Source of the DNA: Geobacter sp.
GTDB taxonomy: Bacteria > Desulfobacterota > Desulfuromonadia > Geobacterales > DSM-12255
Direction: 5' to 3'
NCBI GenBank assembly: GCA_009684525.1
Contig: WKKR01000005.1
Location: forward strand, 124,001-188,000
DNA length: 64,000 bases
A program made the position numbers and the translations under genes. Shown here in pieces: positions 45,054 through 54,361 of this stretch (positions are counted from its first letter, which is position 1; each line of letters opens with the position of its first letter). The notes under the pieces were generated by a model. That model worked only from the letters and a program-made list of their open reading frames with translations, was not told the origin of the DNA and made no database searches.

Positions 45054-47750
45054 CTAGCGCCCGCAGGCGAGCTTCAGCACCGCCGGCAAGACAATGACAA
45101 AAGCGACCTGGCAGGCGAGCATCCCCAGCGACATCACCGCGCCGATGCTGAAGACCCCCTGGTGGTGCGCCACCATCAGAGCGCCGAAGCTGACCATGAT
45201 GGTCAGGGTATTGAGGATCACCCCGACGCCGGTACTGCTGGTCACGACCGCCTCGGCGCTCTCCCCCTCGCGGCGATAGCGGTTGATCAGGTAGATCCCC
45301 GAATCGACGGCAATCCCCAGCACCAGCGGCATGACGATGATATTGGCCGAATTGAAGCTGATCCCCAGGAGCCACATGCCGGAGACCATGAAGAGAAGCC
45401 CCACCACCAGCGGTACCAGGCCGATGATTGCATACCTGACGCTGCGGAAGGCGACCAGCAGGATGACCACGATGGCGACAAAGGCGTAGACAAAGGCGCC
45501 GCGATAGGCATCGCGCATGATGGTCATCGATTCGTAGACCATCACCGGCTCCCCCGTGGCGTGGGGGTCCACGGAACGGACATCGTCCAGGAAGGCCTTG
45601 AGCGGCTCCCGGTCGAAGATCTCATGCTTCGGCGCCACCTGCAACAGGTATGTGCCGTTCTTCCCCCGGAACCGGTCGACCAGTTCCTTCGGGACATCGG
45701 CCGGGGTCACCCGGGTCGGCTCAAGGCTCGCCATCATCAAGCCGAGCTTGTCCGGCAGCTCGGCCAGCATCCCTCCCTGGAAATCCCGCAACATGCCGGT
45801 GGCATTGGTGGAACGGTTTTTCTCCAGTTTGGCGAAAAAGGCATCCAAGGTCTTCAGGAATTCCCCCACCGGTTTGGCCTCCGGGCTTTTCTCCCGGTCC
45901 AGCGCCACCTTCAGCTTCTCCACGGTGTTCCTGAAGCGCTCGAACACCTCGGGCAGCTCCATCAGCTGCAGGTCCTCGCTGTAGGGCACCGGCCGGATAT
46001 CGGCCAGATCATTGCGCAGGCCGCGCAGCAGAGCGATCTTCTCGTCCTGCCGGTCGGGGATGAACGAATTGAGGCTCACCACATGGTCAACGGTCGGCAG
46101 CGCCTCCAGCCGGGCGGTCCTGGCGGCGGCATCGGCTGCCGAATCGGCGATCGACACGGCAAAGTAGCCGGAGTTCTCCTTGCTCTTCATCAGCTTGTAA
46201 GCGTAGTTCACCGACTCCAGCCCCTTGGCCTGCAGGTTCATGAGGTTGTAATCGAAGCCGATCCGGCTCAAGGGGTAGAGCGAGGCAACACAGAGGACGA
46301 CGGCAAGGGCCACCACCACCCGCGGGTGGCCGAAGAGGAACCTCCTGGCGCCGCTGTTCCCTGTCCCGCCGCTGCGGGCGGGGCTCTTGGCTGCAAGAGC
46401 GCTCCGTTTCCTCCGGTACGGCGCGAGCAGGACCATCAGCGCCGGCAGGACCGTGAAGGTGACCAGCACGCAGATGACCACCCCACCGCCGGCAATGATC
46501 CCCAGTTCGGCAATCCCCTTGAAATCGGTGAAGACAAAGGTCAGAAATGCCGCAGCCACGGTGGCCGCTGCCATGACGATCCCCCAGATGTTCCGGTTGA
46601 GCCCCGCGGCAATCGCCGCCAGTTCGTCGCTGCCGTTGTTCAGCTCCTCCTGACTCCGGAGCACCACCTGGATGCCGTACTCGATGCCGATGCCGATCAG
46701 CATGACGGCAAAGACCATGGAGAGGATGTTAAGCCTGCCGACCGCCAGGGTGGCGAAGCCGAAGGAAAGACAGATGGCGACGATCAGGGAGATCATGGCC
46801 GCCACCACGTTCAACACCCCCCGGAAGGAGACCAGGAGCAGCACCACGGTCAGCGCCAGGGAGAGGGCCGTGGCGATCTTGATGTCACGGTCGCTGGTCG
46901 CCATCTCCTCGTGCTCCAGCACCGGCACGCCGGTGAGCCCGGCGGTCACACCCTTGAATTCCGGCCGCTTGGCCAGTTCAGCCAGCGTGGTGCGAATCAG
47001 GGAGATGGTCTGTTCAGCCGGGACGAAACTCCCCTGTTCCTTTACCGGCAGGATGGTCATGATCTGCATCTGCCCTGCCTTGGCAATGGCCGACTCCTTG
47101 CCGTCCCTGCCGCGGAAGAAGAACTCCTGGAGGGAGAACTCGGCCGTGCCGCTGGCGGCAAAGGCGCCGATACCCCGCCCCAGGCTGGTCAGCATGAACG
47201 ACAGACCAGCAAGCTCCCGGTCGCGGCCTGAGGTACCGGGAGCAGCGGCAAGGTAGCTGTCCATCTGCCTGGTCAGGGTGGTGAAGAGGGTCTGTACCGA
47301 TGGCGCTGCGGCCAGCTCCTTCAATACCGGTTTGGCCAAAAGCAGGTTGTCGCGCAGCGACTGCAGGTCTTCCAGCGGCATGAAGAGGAGACCGTTCTTC
47401 TTGAAAAAGGGCATGTCAAAGGGGAAGAAGATCTCCTGCACCAGGTCCTTCCGCTTCGAGAGCCGCTCCTGCAGCTCCTCGCCGAAGCGCCCTGCCTTTT
47501 CCTGGTCGTTCGACTCGATGACGACGACGATCTCCTCCATGTCGCCGAACTCCTCGCGCCAAGCGCGGTAGTCGCGGTGGAACTGGGTGTTCTTCGGCAT
47601 CAGGTCGTCGCGGCCGGTGAGGAACTCCATCTTTTGCCAGGTATAGACCACCGACAAGAGCGACAGGAGCAGGGCGCAAACCAGGATCAGCCGCGGCCGG
47701 CGAACGATGAAACCGAACAGGCCGCGGTACGGGGTGGTATCGTTCTTCAT
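45054..47750 (-). CDS. hpnN: Hopanoid transporter HpnN (RND family)
   Basis: 898 residues from the ATG after GAAAGAAGG. RND-type exporter with two halves: TM1, a large periplasmic domain (residues ~40-250), helices 2-6 with GIGIEYGIQ, then TM7 and a second periplasmic loop, and the last five helices with GIAVDSGIYLINR. HpnN moves hopanoids from the inner to the outer membrane in Rhodopseudomonas. It is divergent from shc, 272 bases apart, so the two may be regulated together. Confidence 0.9.
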   Translation of the reverse strand: MKNDTTPYRGLFGFIVRRPRLILVCALLLSLLSVVYTWQKMEFLTGRDDLMPKNTQFHRDYRAWREEFGDMEEIVVVIESNDQEKAGRFGEELQERLSKRKDLVQEIFFPFDMPFFKKNGLLFMPLEDLQSLRDNLLLAKPVLKELAAAPSVQTLFTTLTRQMDSYLAAAPGTSGRDRELAGLSFMLTSLGRGIGAFAASGTAEFSLQEFFFRGRDGKESAIAKAGQMQIMTILPVKEQGSFVPAEQTISLIRTTLAELAKRPEFKGVTAGLTGVPVLEHEEMATSDRDIKIATALSLALTVVLLLVSFRGVLNVVAAMISLIVAICLSFGFATLAVGRLNILSMVFAVMLIGIGIEYGIQVVLRSQEELNNGSDELAAIAAGLNRNIWGIVMAAATVAAAFLTFVFTDFKGIAELGIIAGGGVVICVLVTFTVLPALMVLLAPYRRKRSALAAKSPARSGGTGNSGARRFLFGHPRVVVALAVVLCVASLYPLSRIGFDYNLMNLQAKGLESVNYAYKLMKSKENSGYFAVSIADSAADAAARTARLEALPTVDHVVSLNSFIPDRQDEKIALLRGLRNDLADIRPVPYSEDLQLMELPEVFERFRNTVEKLKVALDREKSPEAKPVGEFLKTLDAFFAKLEKNRSTNATGMLRDFQGGMLAELPDKLGLMMASLEPTRVTPADVPKELVDRFRGKNGTYLLQVAPKHEIFDREPLKAFLDDVRSVDPHATGEPVMVYESMTIMRDAYRGAFVYAFVAIVVILLVAFRSVRYAIIGLVPLVVGLLFMVSGMWLLGISFNSANIIVMPLVLGIAVDSGIYLINRYRREGESAEAVVTSSTGVGVILNTLTIMVSFGALMVAHHQGVFSIGAVMSLGMLACQVAFVIVLPAVLKLACGR

Positions 47751-48022
47751 GGTTCCTTCTTTCGCGCCTGCGGGCTCGCAAGCGTCAATGCAGTATCGGT
47801 TGCTCGCGCCGGAGCATGAGCCGTCTGTTAGTAGCACAGCTCTTTCGGCAAATCAACCAAAGCGCTGCCTATCTCCTGTATCTACAGGGCATTACAGCCG
47901 GTTAAGCGGAAAAAGGGTGTATCTTTTCACCAAAATATGATAAGACTAGCTGATTTCCGGGACCGATCTTATCCCACACACCTATTAATCATGATATTAC
48001 GCATTGTTATCAAGGAGTACCC

Positions 48023-50071
48023 ATGGCGATGACCCCCTGCAAGCACCCCATATCCCATGCACTCACCTCATTCAACGGCGTGACTGCCGAACCTGAGATC
48101 AAACCGACAGCCAAGCCGGGAGCCAAGATCCACCACCTCCCCGCCTCGATCTGGAAGAAAAAGGAGAACGAGACGACCAGCCCGCTGGATCTGGCCATCG
48201 AGCGGACCTGCGAGTTCTTCTTCCGCGAGCAGCTCCCCCAGGGGTACTGGTGGGCGGAGCTGGAATCAAACGTCACCATCACCGCCGAATACGTCATGCT
48301 CTTCCATTTCATGGGGATCGTCGACAAGGCGAAAGAGCGGAAGATGGCCAACTACCTGCTCCGCCAGCAGACTGAAGAAGGGCACTGGTCCCTCTGGTAC
48401 GGCGGCCCCGGCGACCTCTCCACCACTATCGAGGCCTATTTCGCCCTCAAGCTGGCCGGCTACCCGGCAGACCATCCCTCTATGGTCAAGGCGCGGGATT
48501 TCATCCTCTCCCAGGGGGGCATCCTCAAAGCGCGGGTCTTCACCAAGATCTTCCTCGCCCTGTTCGGCGAGTTCTCCTGGCTCGGCGTGCCGTCCATGCC
48601 GATCGAGCTGATGCTGCTCCCCAACTGGGCCTACTTCAACATGTACGAACTCTCCAGCTGGTCGCGGGCAACGATCATCCCGCTCTCCATCACCATGACC
48701 ATGCGCCCGGTCCGCAAGCTCCCCCCCTGGGCCAGGGTCCAGGAGCTCTATGTCCGGCCGCCACGCCCCATGGATTACACCTTTACCAAGGAAAACGGCA
48801 TCTTCACCTGGAAGAACTTCTTCATCGGCCTGGATCACCTGCTGAAGGTCTACGAGGGGAACCCGATCCGGCCCCTGAAGAACAAGGGGATGGCGGCTGC
48901 GGAAAAATGGGTGCTGGAGCACCAGGAACCGACCGGCGACTGGGGCGGCATCCAGCCGGCCATGCTCAACTCGGTCCTCTCCCTGCACTGCCTCGGCTAT
49001 GCCAACGACCACCCTGCCGTTGCCAAGGGGCTGCAGGCCCTGGCCAACTTCTGTATCGAGGACGATGAGTCGCTGGTGCTCCAGTCGTGCGTCTCGCCGC
49101 TCTGGGACACCGCCCTGGCCCTGAAGGCGCTGGTAGAAGCAGGAGTTCCCACCGACCATCCCGCGCTGGTCAAGGCCGCGCAATGGCTGCTCGACCGCGA
49201 GGTCCGCAAGGACGGGGACTGGAAAATCAAGAGCCCCAACCTGAAGCCGGGCGGCTGGGCCTTCGAGTTCCTCAACGACTGGTACCCCGATGTGGACGAT
49301 TCGGGCTTTGTCATGATGGCCATCAAGGACGTGCAGGTCAAGAACGAAAAGACCAAGCAGGAGGCGATCCAGCGGGGCATCGACTGGTGCCTCGGCATGC
49401 AGAGCAAGAACGGGGGCTGGGGCGCCTTTGACAAGGACAACACCAAGCACCTCCTGAACAAGATCCCCTTTGCCGACCTGGAGGCGCTCATCGACCCGCC
49501 GACCGCAGATCTGACCGGCAGGATGATGGAGCTGATGGGGACCTTCGGCTACTCCAAGGAGGACCCGGTTGCGGTCCGAGCCCTGGACTTTCTCCGCCGC
49601 GAGCAGGAACCGGACGGCTCCTGGTGGGGACGTTGGGGGGTCAACTATATCTACGGCACCTGGTCGGTCCTGTCGGGCCTGAGCGCCATGGGGGAAAACC
49701 CCAACCAGGCCTACATCCGCAGGGCCATCGACTGGATGAAATCGAAGCAGAACGCCGACGGCGGCTGGGGAGAAACCTGCGAGTCCTACCTGGACCCCTC
49801 CCTGGCGGGGATCGGCCCCAGCACCGCCTCCCAGACCGGCTGGGCGCTTCTGGCCCTCATGACGGTCGGCGAAGTCGATGCACCGGAGGTGAGTCGGGGG
49901 ATTCAGTACCTCCTGGACACCCAGAAGGCCGACGGCACCTGGGACGAAGACCAGTACACCGGTACCGGTTTCCCCAAGTTCTTCATGATCAAGTACCATA
50001 TCTACCGCAACTGCTTCCCTCTGACCGCGCTGGGGACCTACCGTTCCCTCAGCAGAAAGAGAAAGGGATAA
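48023..50071 (+). CDS. shc: Squalene-hopene cyclase
   Basis: 682 residues starting at the ATG after AAGGAGTACCC. The catalytic DVDD motif is at residues 423-426 (protonating Asp), and multiple QW repeats are visible (e.g. QNADGGWGE, QSKNGGWGA, QKADGTWDE). The enzyme cyclises squalene to hopene and diplopterol at the inner face of the membrane. It opens the plus-strand hopanoid unit, followed by hpnA, dxs and hpnH. Confidence 0.97.
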   Translation: MAMTPCKHPISHALTSFNGVTAEPEIKPTAKPGAKIHHLPASIWKKKENETTSPLDLAIERTCEFFFREQLPQGYWWAELESNVTITAEYVMLFHFMGIVDKAKERKMANYLLRQQTEEGHWSLWYGGPGDLSTTIEAYFALKLAGYPADHPSMVKARDFILSQGGILKARVFTKIFLALFGEFSWLGVPSMPIELMLLPNWAYFNMYELSSWSRATIIPLSITMTMRPVRKLPPWARVQELYVRPPRPMDYTFTKENGIFTWKNFFIGLDHLLKVYEGNPIRPLKNKGMAAAEKWVLEHQEPTGDWGGIQPAMLNSVLSLHCLGYANDHPAVAKGLQALANFCIEDDESLVLQSCVSPLWDTALALKALVEAGVPTDHPALVKAAQWLLDREVRKDGDWKIKSPNLKPGGWAFEFLNDWYPDVDDSGFVMMAIKDVQVKNEKTKQEAIQRGIDWCLGMQSKNGGWGAFDKDNTKHLLNKIPFADLEALIDPPTADLTGRMMELMGTFGYSKEDPVAVRALDFLRREQEPDGSWWGRWGVNYIYGTWSVLSGLSAMGENPNQAYIRRAIDWMKSKQNADGGWGETCESYLDPSLAGIGPSTASQTGWALLALMTVGEVDAPEVSRGIQYLLDTQKADGTWDEDQYTGTGFPKFFMIKYHIYRNCFPLTALGTYRSLSRKRKG

Positions 50072-50166
50072 GGCGGCCACCGGGCGAAATCCGGCGGATG
50101 AGCACAAAGTGAAGGGTGGGGGGTGAGAAGCGGAATCTGTCACCTTCCACCTTTTATTCGTTTTTT

Positions 50167-51153
50167 ATGAAAGCATTCGTCACCGGCGCAACCGGTTTCA
50201 TAGGCGCAAGCCTCGTCAGGGAACTCCTGAAGGATGGCTGTTCGGTCAGGGTGCTGGTGCGGCCCGGTTCGGACCGCCGCAACCTTGAAGGGCTCACGAT
50301 CGAGCTCTGGGAAGGGGACCTGCGGGACGGAGCGAATCTCCGTGCCGGTCTGGAGGGGTGCGACGTCCTCTTCCATGCCGCGGCCGATTATCGCCTCTGG
50401 ACGCGGAACCCGGTAGAGATGTACGAGAGCAACGTCGCCGGCACCCGCAACATCCTGGAAGCCGCCCTGGTGAACCGGCTGGTCCGCGTCGTCTACACCA
50501 GCAGCGTCGGCACCCTGGGGAATCCGGGCGACGGCACCCCCGGCACCGAGACGACCCCGGTCGCCTTTGCCGACATGGTGGGGGACTACAAGAAGAGCAA
50601 GTTCCTGGCCGAGCGGGAGGCCCAGTCCTTCCTGGCGCAAGGGCTGCCACTGGTCATCGTCAATCCCTCCACTCCGGTGGGAGGAGGCGACGTAAAACCG
50701 ACCCCGACCGGCAAGATCATCGTCGACTTCCTCAACCGGAAGATGCCGGCCTACCTGGATACGGGGCTGAACATCATCGACGTGACCGACTGTGCGCGCG
50801 GCCACATCCTGGCAGCCCGCAAAGGGCGGATCGGCGAGAAATACATCCTCGGCAACGAGAACCTGACCCTGCAGCGGATTTTCGACCTCCTGGCCCAGAT
50901 CACGGGAATCCCCGCGCCAAAGGTGCGGCTTCCCTACGCTCCCATCCTCGCCGCAGCATATTGCAACGAGGCCATTTCCCGGCTTACCGGCCGCGAGCCG
51001 CTGATACCGCTGGCAGGTGTCCAGATGGCCCGCAAGTTCATGTACTTTGACTCGTCCAAGGCGGTCCGTGAACTGGGTCTGCCACAACGACCGGCCCAAG
51101 AGGCCCTGGGCACGGCAGTGGAGTGGTTTCGCAGCAACGGCTACGTCCGGTAG
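50167..51153 (+). CDS. hpnA: Hopanoid-associated sugar epimerase/reductase HpnA
   Basis: 328 residues of the extended SDR (NAD-dependent epimerase/dehydratase) family. Cofactor motif GATGFIG (7-13) and the catalytic YKKSK, where the usual YxxxK is seen. The start shown is the ATG that gives the family N-terminus, although no ribosome site precedes it; a GTG at 50116 is the alternative. HpnA is found with hopanoid genes; its substrate is not settled. Confidence 0.88.
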   Translation: MKAFVTGATGFIGASLVRELLKDGCSVRVLVRPGSDRRNLEGLTIELWEGDLRDGANLRAGLEGCDVLFHAAADYRLWTRNPVEMYESNVAGTRNILEAALVNRLVRVVYTSSVGTLGNPGDGTPGTETTPVAFADMVGDYKKSKFLAEREAQSFLAQGLPLVIVNPSTPVGGGDVKPTPTGKIIVDFLNRKMPAYLDTGLNIIDVTDCARGHILAARKGRIGEKYILGNENLTLQRIFDLLAQITGIPAPKVRLPYAPILAAAYCNEAISRLTGREPLIPLAGVQMARKFMYFDSSKAVRELGLPQRPAQEALGTAVEWFRSNGYVR

Positions 51154-51191
51154 CTCACGATTCACGTTACACGGCCCATACTGGAGGACTT

Positions 51192-53102
51192 ATGTACCCA
51201 TTACTCAATACCATAGACAGCCCGGCCGACCTGAAGCGTCTCCCTGCCGAAGAGCTGGTCAAACTCGCCGACGAGGTGCGCCGGTTCCTGCTGGACAACG
51301 TCTCCAAAACCGGCGGCCACCTCGCATCCAATCTCGGCTGCGTGGAATTGACCCTGGCGCTGCACCACTGCTTCGATTCCCCCAACGACCAGTTTGTCTG
51401 GGACGTGGGGCACCAGGCCTATACCCACAAGATCATTACCGGCAGACGTGACCAGTTCCATACCCAGCGCCAGTACAAGGGGATATCGGGCTTCCCCAAG
51501 AGGTCCGAGTCGCCCCATGACGCCTTCGGCGCCGGTCACTCCTCCACCTCCATCTCCGCCGGACTGGGAATGACCGTGGCCAACGACCTGCGCGGCTCCC
51601 GGAACAAGGTCGTAGCCGTCATCGGCGACGGCTCCCTCACCGGCGGCATGGCCTTCGAGGCGCTCAACCAGGCCGGCCACCTGCGGAAAAACCTGATCGT
51701 GGTCCTGAACGACAACGAGATGTCCATCTCCAAGAACGTGGGGGCATTTTCCACCTTTGTCTCCCGCAAGCTGAGCGGCAACGATTTCCGCGACCTGAAA
51801 AAGGTGATGCAGGGGCTCTTGGAGAATATCCCGGCCGTGGGGCACAACATCCTCAAGTTCGCCCGCCGGGCCGAGCACTCCCTGAAAGGGTTCCTGACGC
51901 CGGGGATGCTGTTCGAGGCGCTCGGCTTCGAATATATCGGCCCGATCAACGGCCACGACCTGCCGCAGCTGCTGGAGATCTTCCAGAATGTCCGCACCCT
52001 GGAGGGACCGGTACTGGTCCACCTGATGACCACCAAGGGGAAGGGGTACGAGCCTGCCGAACGGACCCCGGACCAGTTCCACGGTGTCGGTCCCTTTGAC
52101 CTGGCCACCGGCAAGGTCAAGGCCGCCAAGGCCGGTGCCCCTTCCTATACGGGCGTCTTCGGGCAAGCGATGCAGAAGCTGGCCCGCGAGGACGACAAGG
52201 TCGTCGCCATCACCGCGGCCATGCCCGACGGCACCGGGCTGACCCCCTTTGCCAGGGAGTTCCCTGCCCGATTCTTCGATGTGGGGATCGCCGAGCAGCA
52301 CGCCCTGACCTTTGCCGCAGGTCTTGCCGCCGAAGGGTTCAGGCCGGTGGCGGCGATCTACTCCACCTTCCTGCAGCGGGCCTATGACCAGGTCTTCCAC
52401 GACATCTGCCTGCAGAAGCTGCCGGTCACCATGTGCCTCGACCGTGGCGGGCTGGTTGGCGACGACGGCCCGACGCACCACGGGACCTTCGACCTCTCCT
52501 ATCTGCGCCATCTCCCCGAGATGACGGTCATGGCCCCCAAGGACGAGAACGAGCTGCAGCACATGCTCAAGACGGCTCTCTACTCCGGCCGTCCCATCTC
52601 GCTCCGCTACCCCCGCGGCAACGGCTACGGCGTCCCGCTCGACCAGGAACTGCGCGAGCTTCCCATCGGCAAGGGCGAGCAGCTCGCCGACGGCAACGAC
52701 CTGGCCATCGTGGCCATCGGCTCCACGGTCTACCCGGCGCTGGAGGCTGCAGGCCTCCTGGGGCAGCGAGGAATCCGCGCCTCGGTCATCAATGCCCGCT
52801 TCGTCAAGCCGCTGGACCGTGAACTGATCCTCAACGCGGCATCCCGTACCGGCCTGCTGGTAACGGTAGAGGAAAACGCGCTCCAGGGCGGATTCGGCAC
52901 CGCGGTCCTGGAGCTTCTGGCCGACGAAGGGCGCACCGACATCCGCGTCAAGCGGATCGGCATCCCGGACCGCTTCATCGAACAGGGGAGCCAGTCCCAG
53001 CTCCGGGAGGATCTGGGGCTCGATGCCACAGGCATCGCCGCCACCTGCGAGGCGTTTCTCGCATCCACCGTTGTCACCCAGCACCTGGCTCGGGTCAAGT
53101 AA
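51192..53102 (+). CDS. dxs: 1-deoxy-D-xylulose-5-phosphate synthase
   Basis: 636 residues from the ATG after CTGGAGGA. TPP/Mg motif [16 protein letters not shown]-terminal [16 protein letters not shown], and the transketolase Pyr domain with [15 protein letters not shown]. It makes deoxyxylulose phosphate, which feeds both isoprenoid (hopanoid) and thiamine thiazole synthesis. Placing dxs between hpnA and hpnH ties precursor supply to hopanoid production. A paralogue elsewhere is possible. Confidence 0.97.
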   Translation: MYPLLNTIDSPADLKRLPAEELVKLADEVRRFLLDNVSKTGGHLASNLGCVELTLALHHCFDSPNDQFVWDVGHQAYTHKIITGRRDQFHTQRQYKGISGFPKRSESPHDAFGAGHSSTSISAGLGMTVANDLRGSRNKVVAVIGDGSLTGGMAFEALNQAGHLRKNLIVVLNDNEMSISKNVGAFSTFVSRKLSGNDFRDLKKVMQGLLENIPAVGHNILKFARRAEHSLKGFLTPGMLFEALGFEYIGPINGHDLPQLLEIFQNVRTLEGPVLVHLMTTKGKGYEPAERTPDQFHGVGPFDLATGKVKAAKAGAPSYTGVFGQAMQKLAREDDKVVAITAAMPDGTGLTPFAREFPARFFDVGIAEQHALTFAAGLAAEGFRPVAAIYSTFLQRAYDQVFHDICLQKLPVTMCLDRGGLVGDDGPTHHGTFDLSYLRHLPEMTVMAPKDENELQHMLKTALYSGRPISLRYPRGNGYGVPLDQELRELPIGKGEQLADGNDLAIVAIGSTVYPALEAAGLLGQRGIRASVINARFVKPLDRELILNAASRTGLLVTVEENALQGGFGTAVLELLADEGRTDIRVKRIGIPDRFIEQGSQSQLREDLGLDATGIAATCEAFLASTVVTQHLARVK

Positions 53103-53115
53103 ATCAGGACGAATC

Positions 53116-53177
53116 AACCGCAGATATACGCGGATGACATCTGATTGCTTCTGTCCGTAGGCATCTGCGGATCTGTT
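53116..53177. repeat. Dispersed-type inverted repeat between dxs and hpnH
   Basis: AACCGCAGATATACGCGGATG (first 20 bases) and the inverted CATCTGCGGATCTG lie within about 60 bases. Resembles the AACCGCAGAT-type intergenic repeats common in environmental proteobacteria. Confidence 0.5.
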
Positions 53178-53212
53178 TTTCTTCTTACTTTTGAAAGGAA
53201 CATGAAAAAATT

Positions 53213-54211
53213 ATGCGTTTCCCCTGGCGACTCAACTATGACCTGACCAGATACATCATCTCCAACAATATGAAGAAAATCGACAAGTACCCGTTGGTCC
53301 TGATGCTGGAACCGACCCACCTCTGCAACCTGGCCTGCTCCGGCTGCGGCAGGATCCGGGAATACGCGGACACCATCCAGGACATGATGTCTCTGGAGGA
53401 ATGCCTCCGCTCGGTGGACGAATGCCCGGCCCCGGTGGTGACCATCACCGGCGGCGAACCGTTCCTCTACCCCCACATCATCCCGCTGGTCGAAGGGGTC
53501 CTGCAGCGGGGAAAGCATATCTATTTCTGCACCAACGGCCTGCTGCTGGAAAATGCCCTCGATGCCATGAAGCCCCACCCCAATTTCACCCTCAACGTGC
53601 ACATGGACGGGCTGGAAGAGACCCACGACCGGATCCTGGAGCGGAAAGGGACCTTCAAGATCGCCGTGGAGGGGATCAAGAAGGCGAAGAAACTCGGTTT
53701 CAGGGTCTGCACCAACACCACCATCTTCAAGGACACCGACCTGGTGGAGATCGAGATGCTCTTCTCACAGCTGACCGATCTCGGCGTCGACGGCCTGCTG
53801 GTGGCCCCCGGCTTCGACTACGAGGCAGTGGGGGAAGACATGTTCCTGGTGCGCCGGGAGATCGAACGGAAATTCGCCCAGGTCTTCGAGATGAGCAAGC
53901 GGTTCCGCTTCTGGTCCACCCCCATGTACCTCCGCTTCCTCAAGGGGGAAAAGCAGCTCCAGTGCACCCCCTGGGGCAACCCGACCCGCAACCCCCAGGG
54001 ATGGAAGGCCCCCTGTTACCTGATCACCGACACCCACTATCCCACCTTCCGGGAGATGATGGAAAAGACCGACTGGAACCGCTACGGTGTCGGCAAGGAC
54101 GATCGCTGCGCCCAGTGCATGATGCACTGCGGCTTCGAACCGACCGTGGTCACCGAGATCGCTAAGAGCTGGAAAGATATCTGGGAAATGATCGTCTGGA
54201 ACCTTACGTAA
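53213..54211 (+). CDS. hpnH: Adenosyl-hopane transferase HpnH (radical SAM)
   Basis: 332 residues. Cluster cysteines 38, 42 and 45 in CNLACSGC, followed by TGGEPFLYPH. It adds the adenosyl moiety to diploptene to start the extended C35 side chain. C-terminal SPASM-like cysteines (CAQCMMHCGF) are retained. It closes the plus-strand hopanoid unit and is followed by a terminator. hpnG, the next step, is not in the window. Confidence 0.94.
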   Translation: MRFPWRLNYDLTRYIISNNMKKIDKYPLVLMLEPTHLCNLACSGCGRIREYADTIQDMMSLEECLRSVDECPAPVVTITGGEPFLYPHIIPLVEGVLQRGKHIYFCTNGLLLENALDAMKPHPNFTLNVHMDGLEETHDRILERKGTFKIAVEGIKKAKKLGFRVCTNTTIFKDTDLVEIEMLFSQLTDLGVDGLLVAPGFDYEAVGEDMFLVRREIERKFAQVFEMSKRFRFWSTPMYLRFLKGEKQLQCTPWGNPTRNPQGWKAPCYLITDTHYPTFREMMEKTDWNRYGVGKDDRCAQCMMHCGFEPTVVTEIAKSWKDIWEMIVWNLT

Positions 54212-54236
54212 CGACCCGAACACCCCGGTGACCTGT

Positions 54237-54286
54237 CAGGCCCCGCCCTTCTTGCGCCACAAGGAGAGCGGGGCCTGACCTTTTCC
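54237..54286 (+). terminator. Terminator after hpnH
   Basis: CAGGCCCCGC / GCGGGGCCTG, a 10-bp perfect stem with a 21-base loop, followed by ACCTTTT. Confidence 0.7.
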
Positions 54287-54361
54287 GACAGGTACATTCT
54301 CCCGCTGCGGCTTGCCAACAAGGCGATTCCCGGCTACAGTCACTTTACGGAGAAGAGGCCG

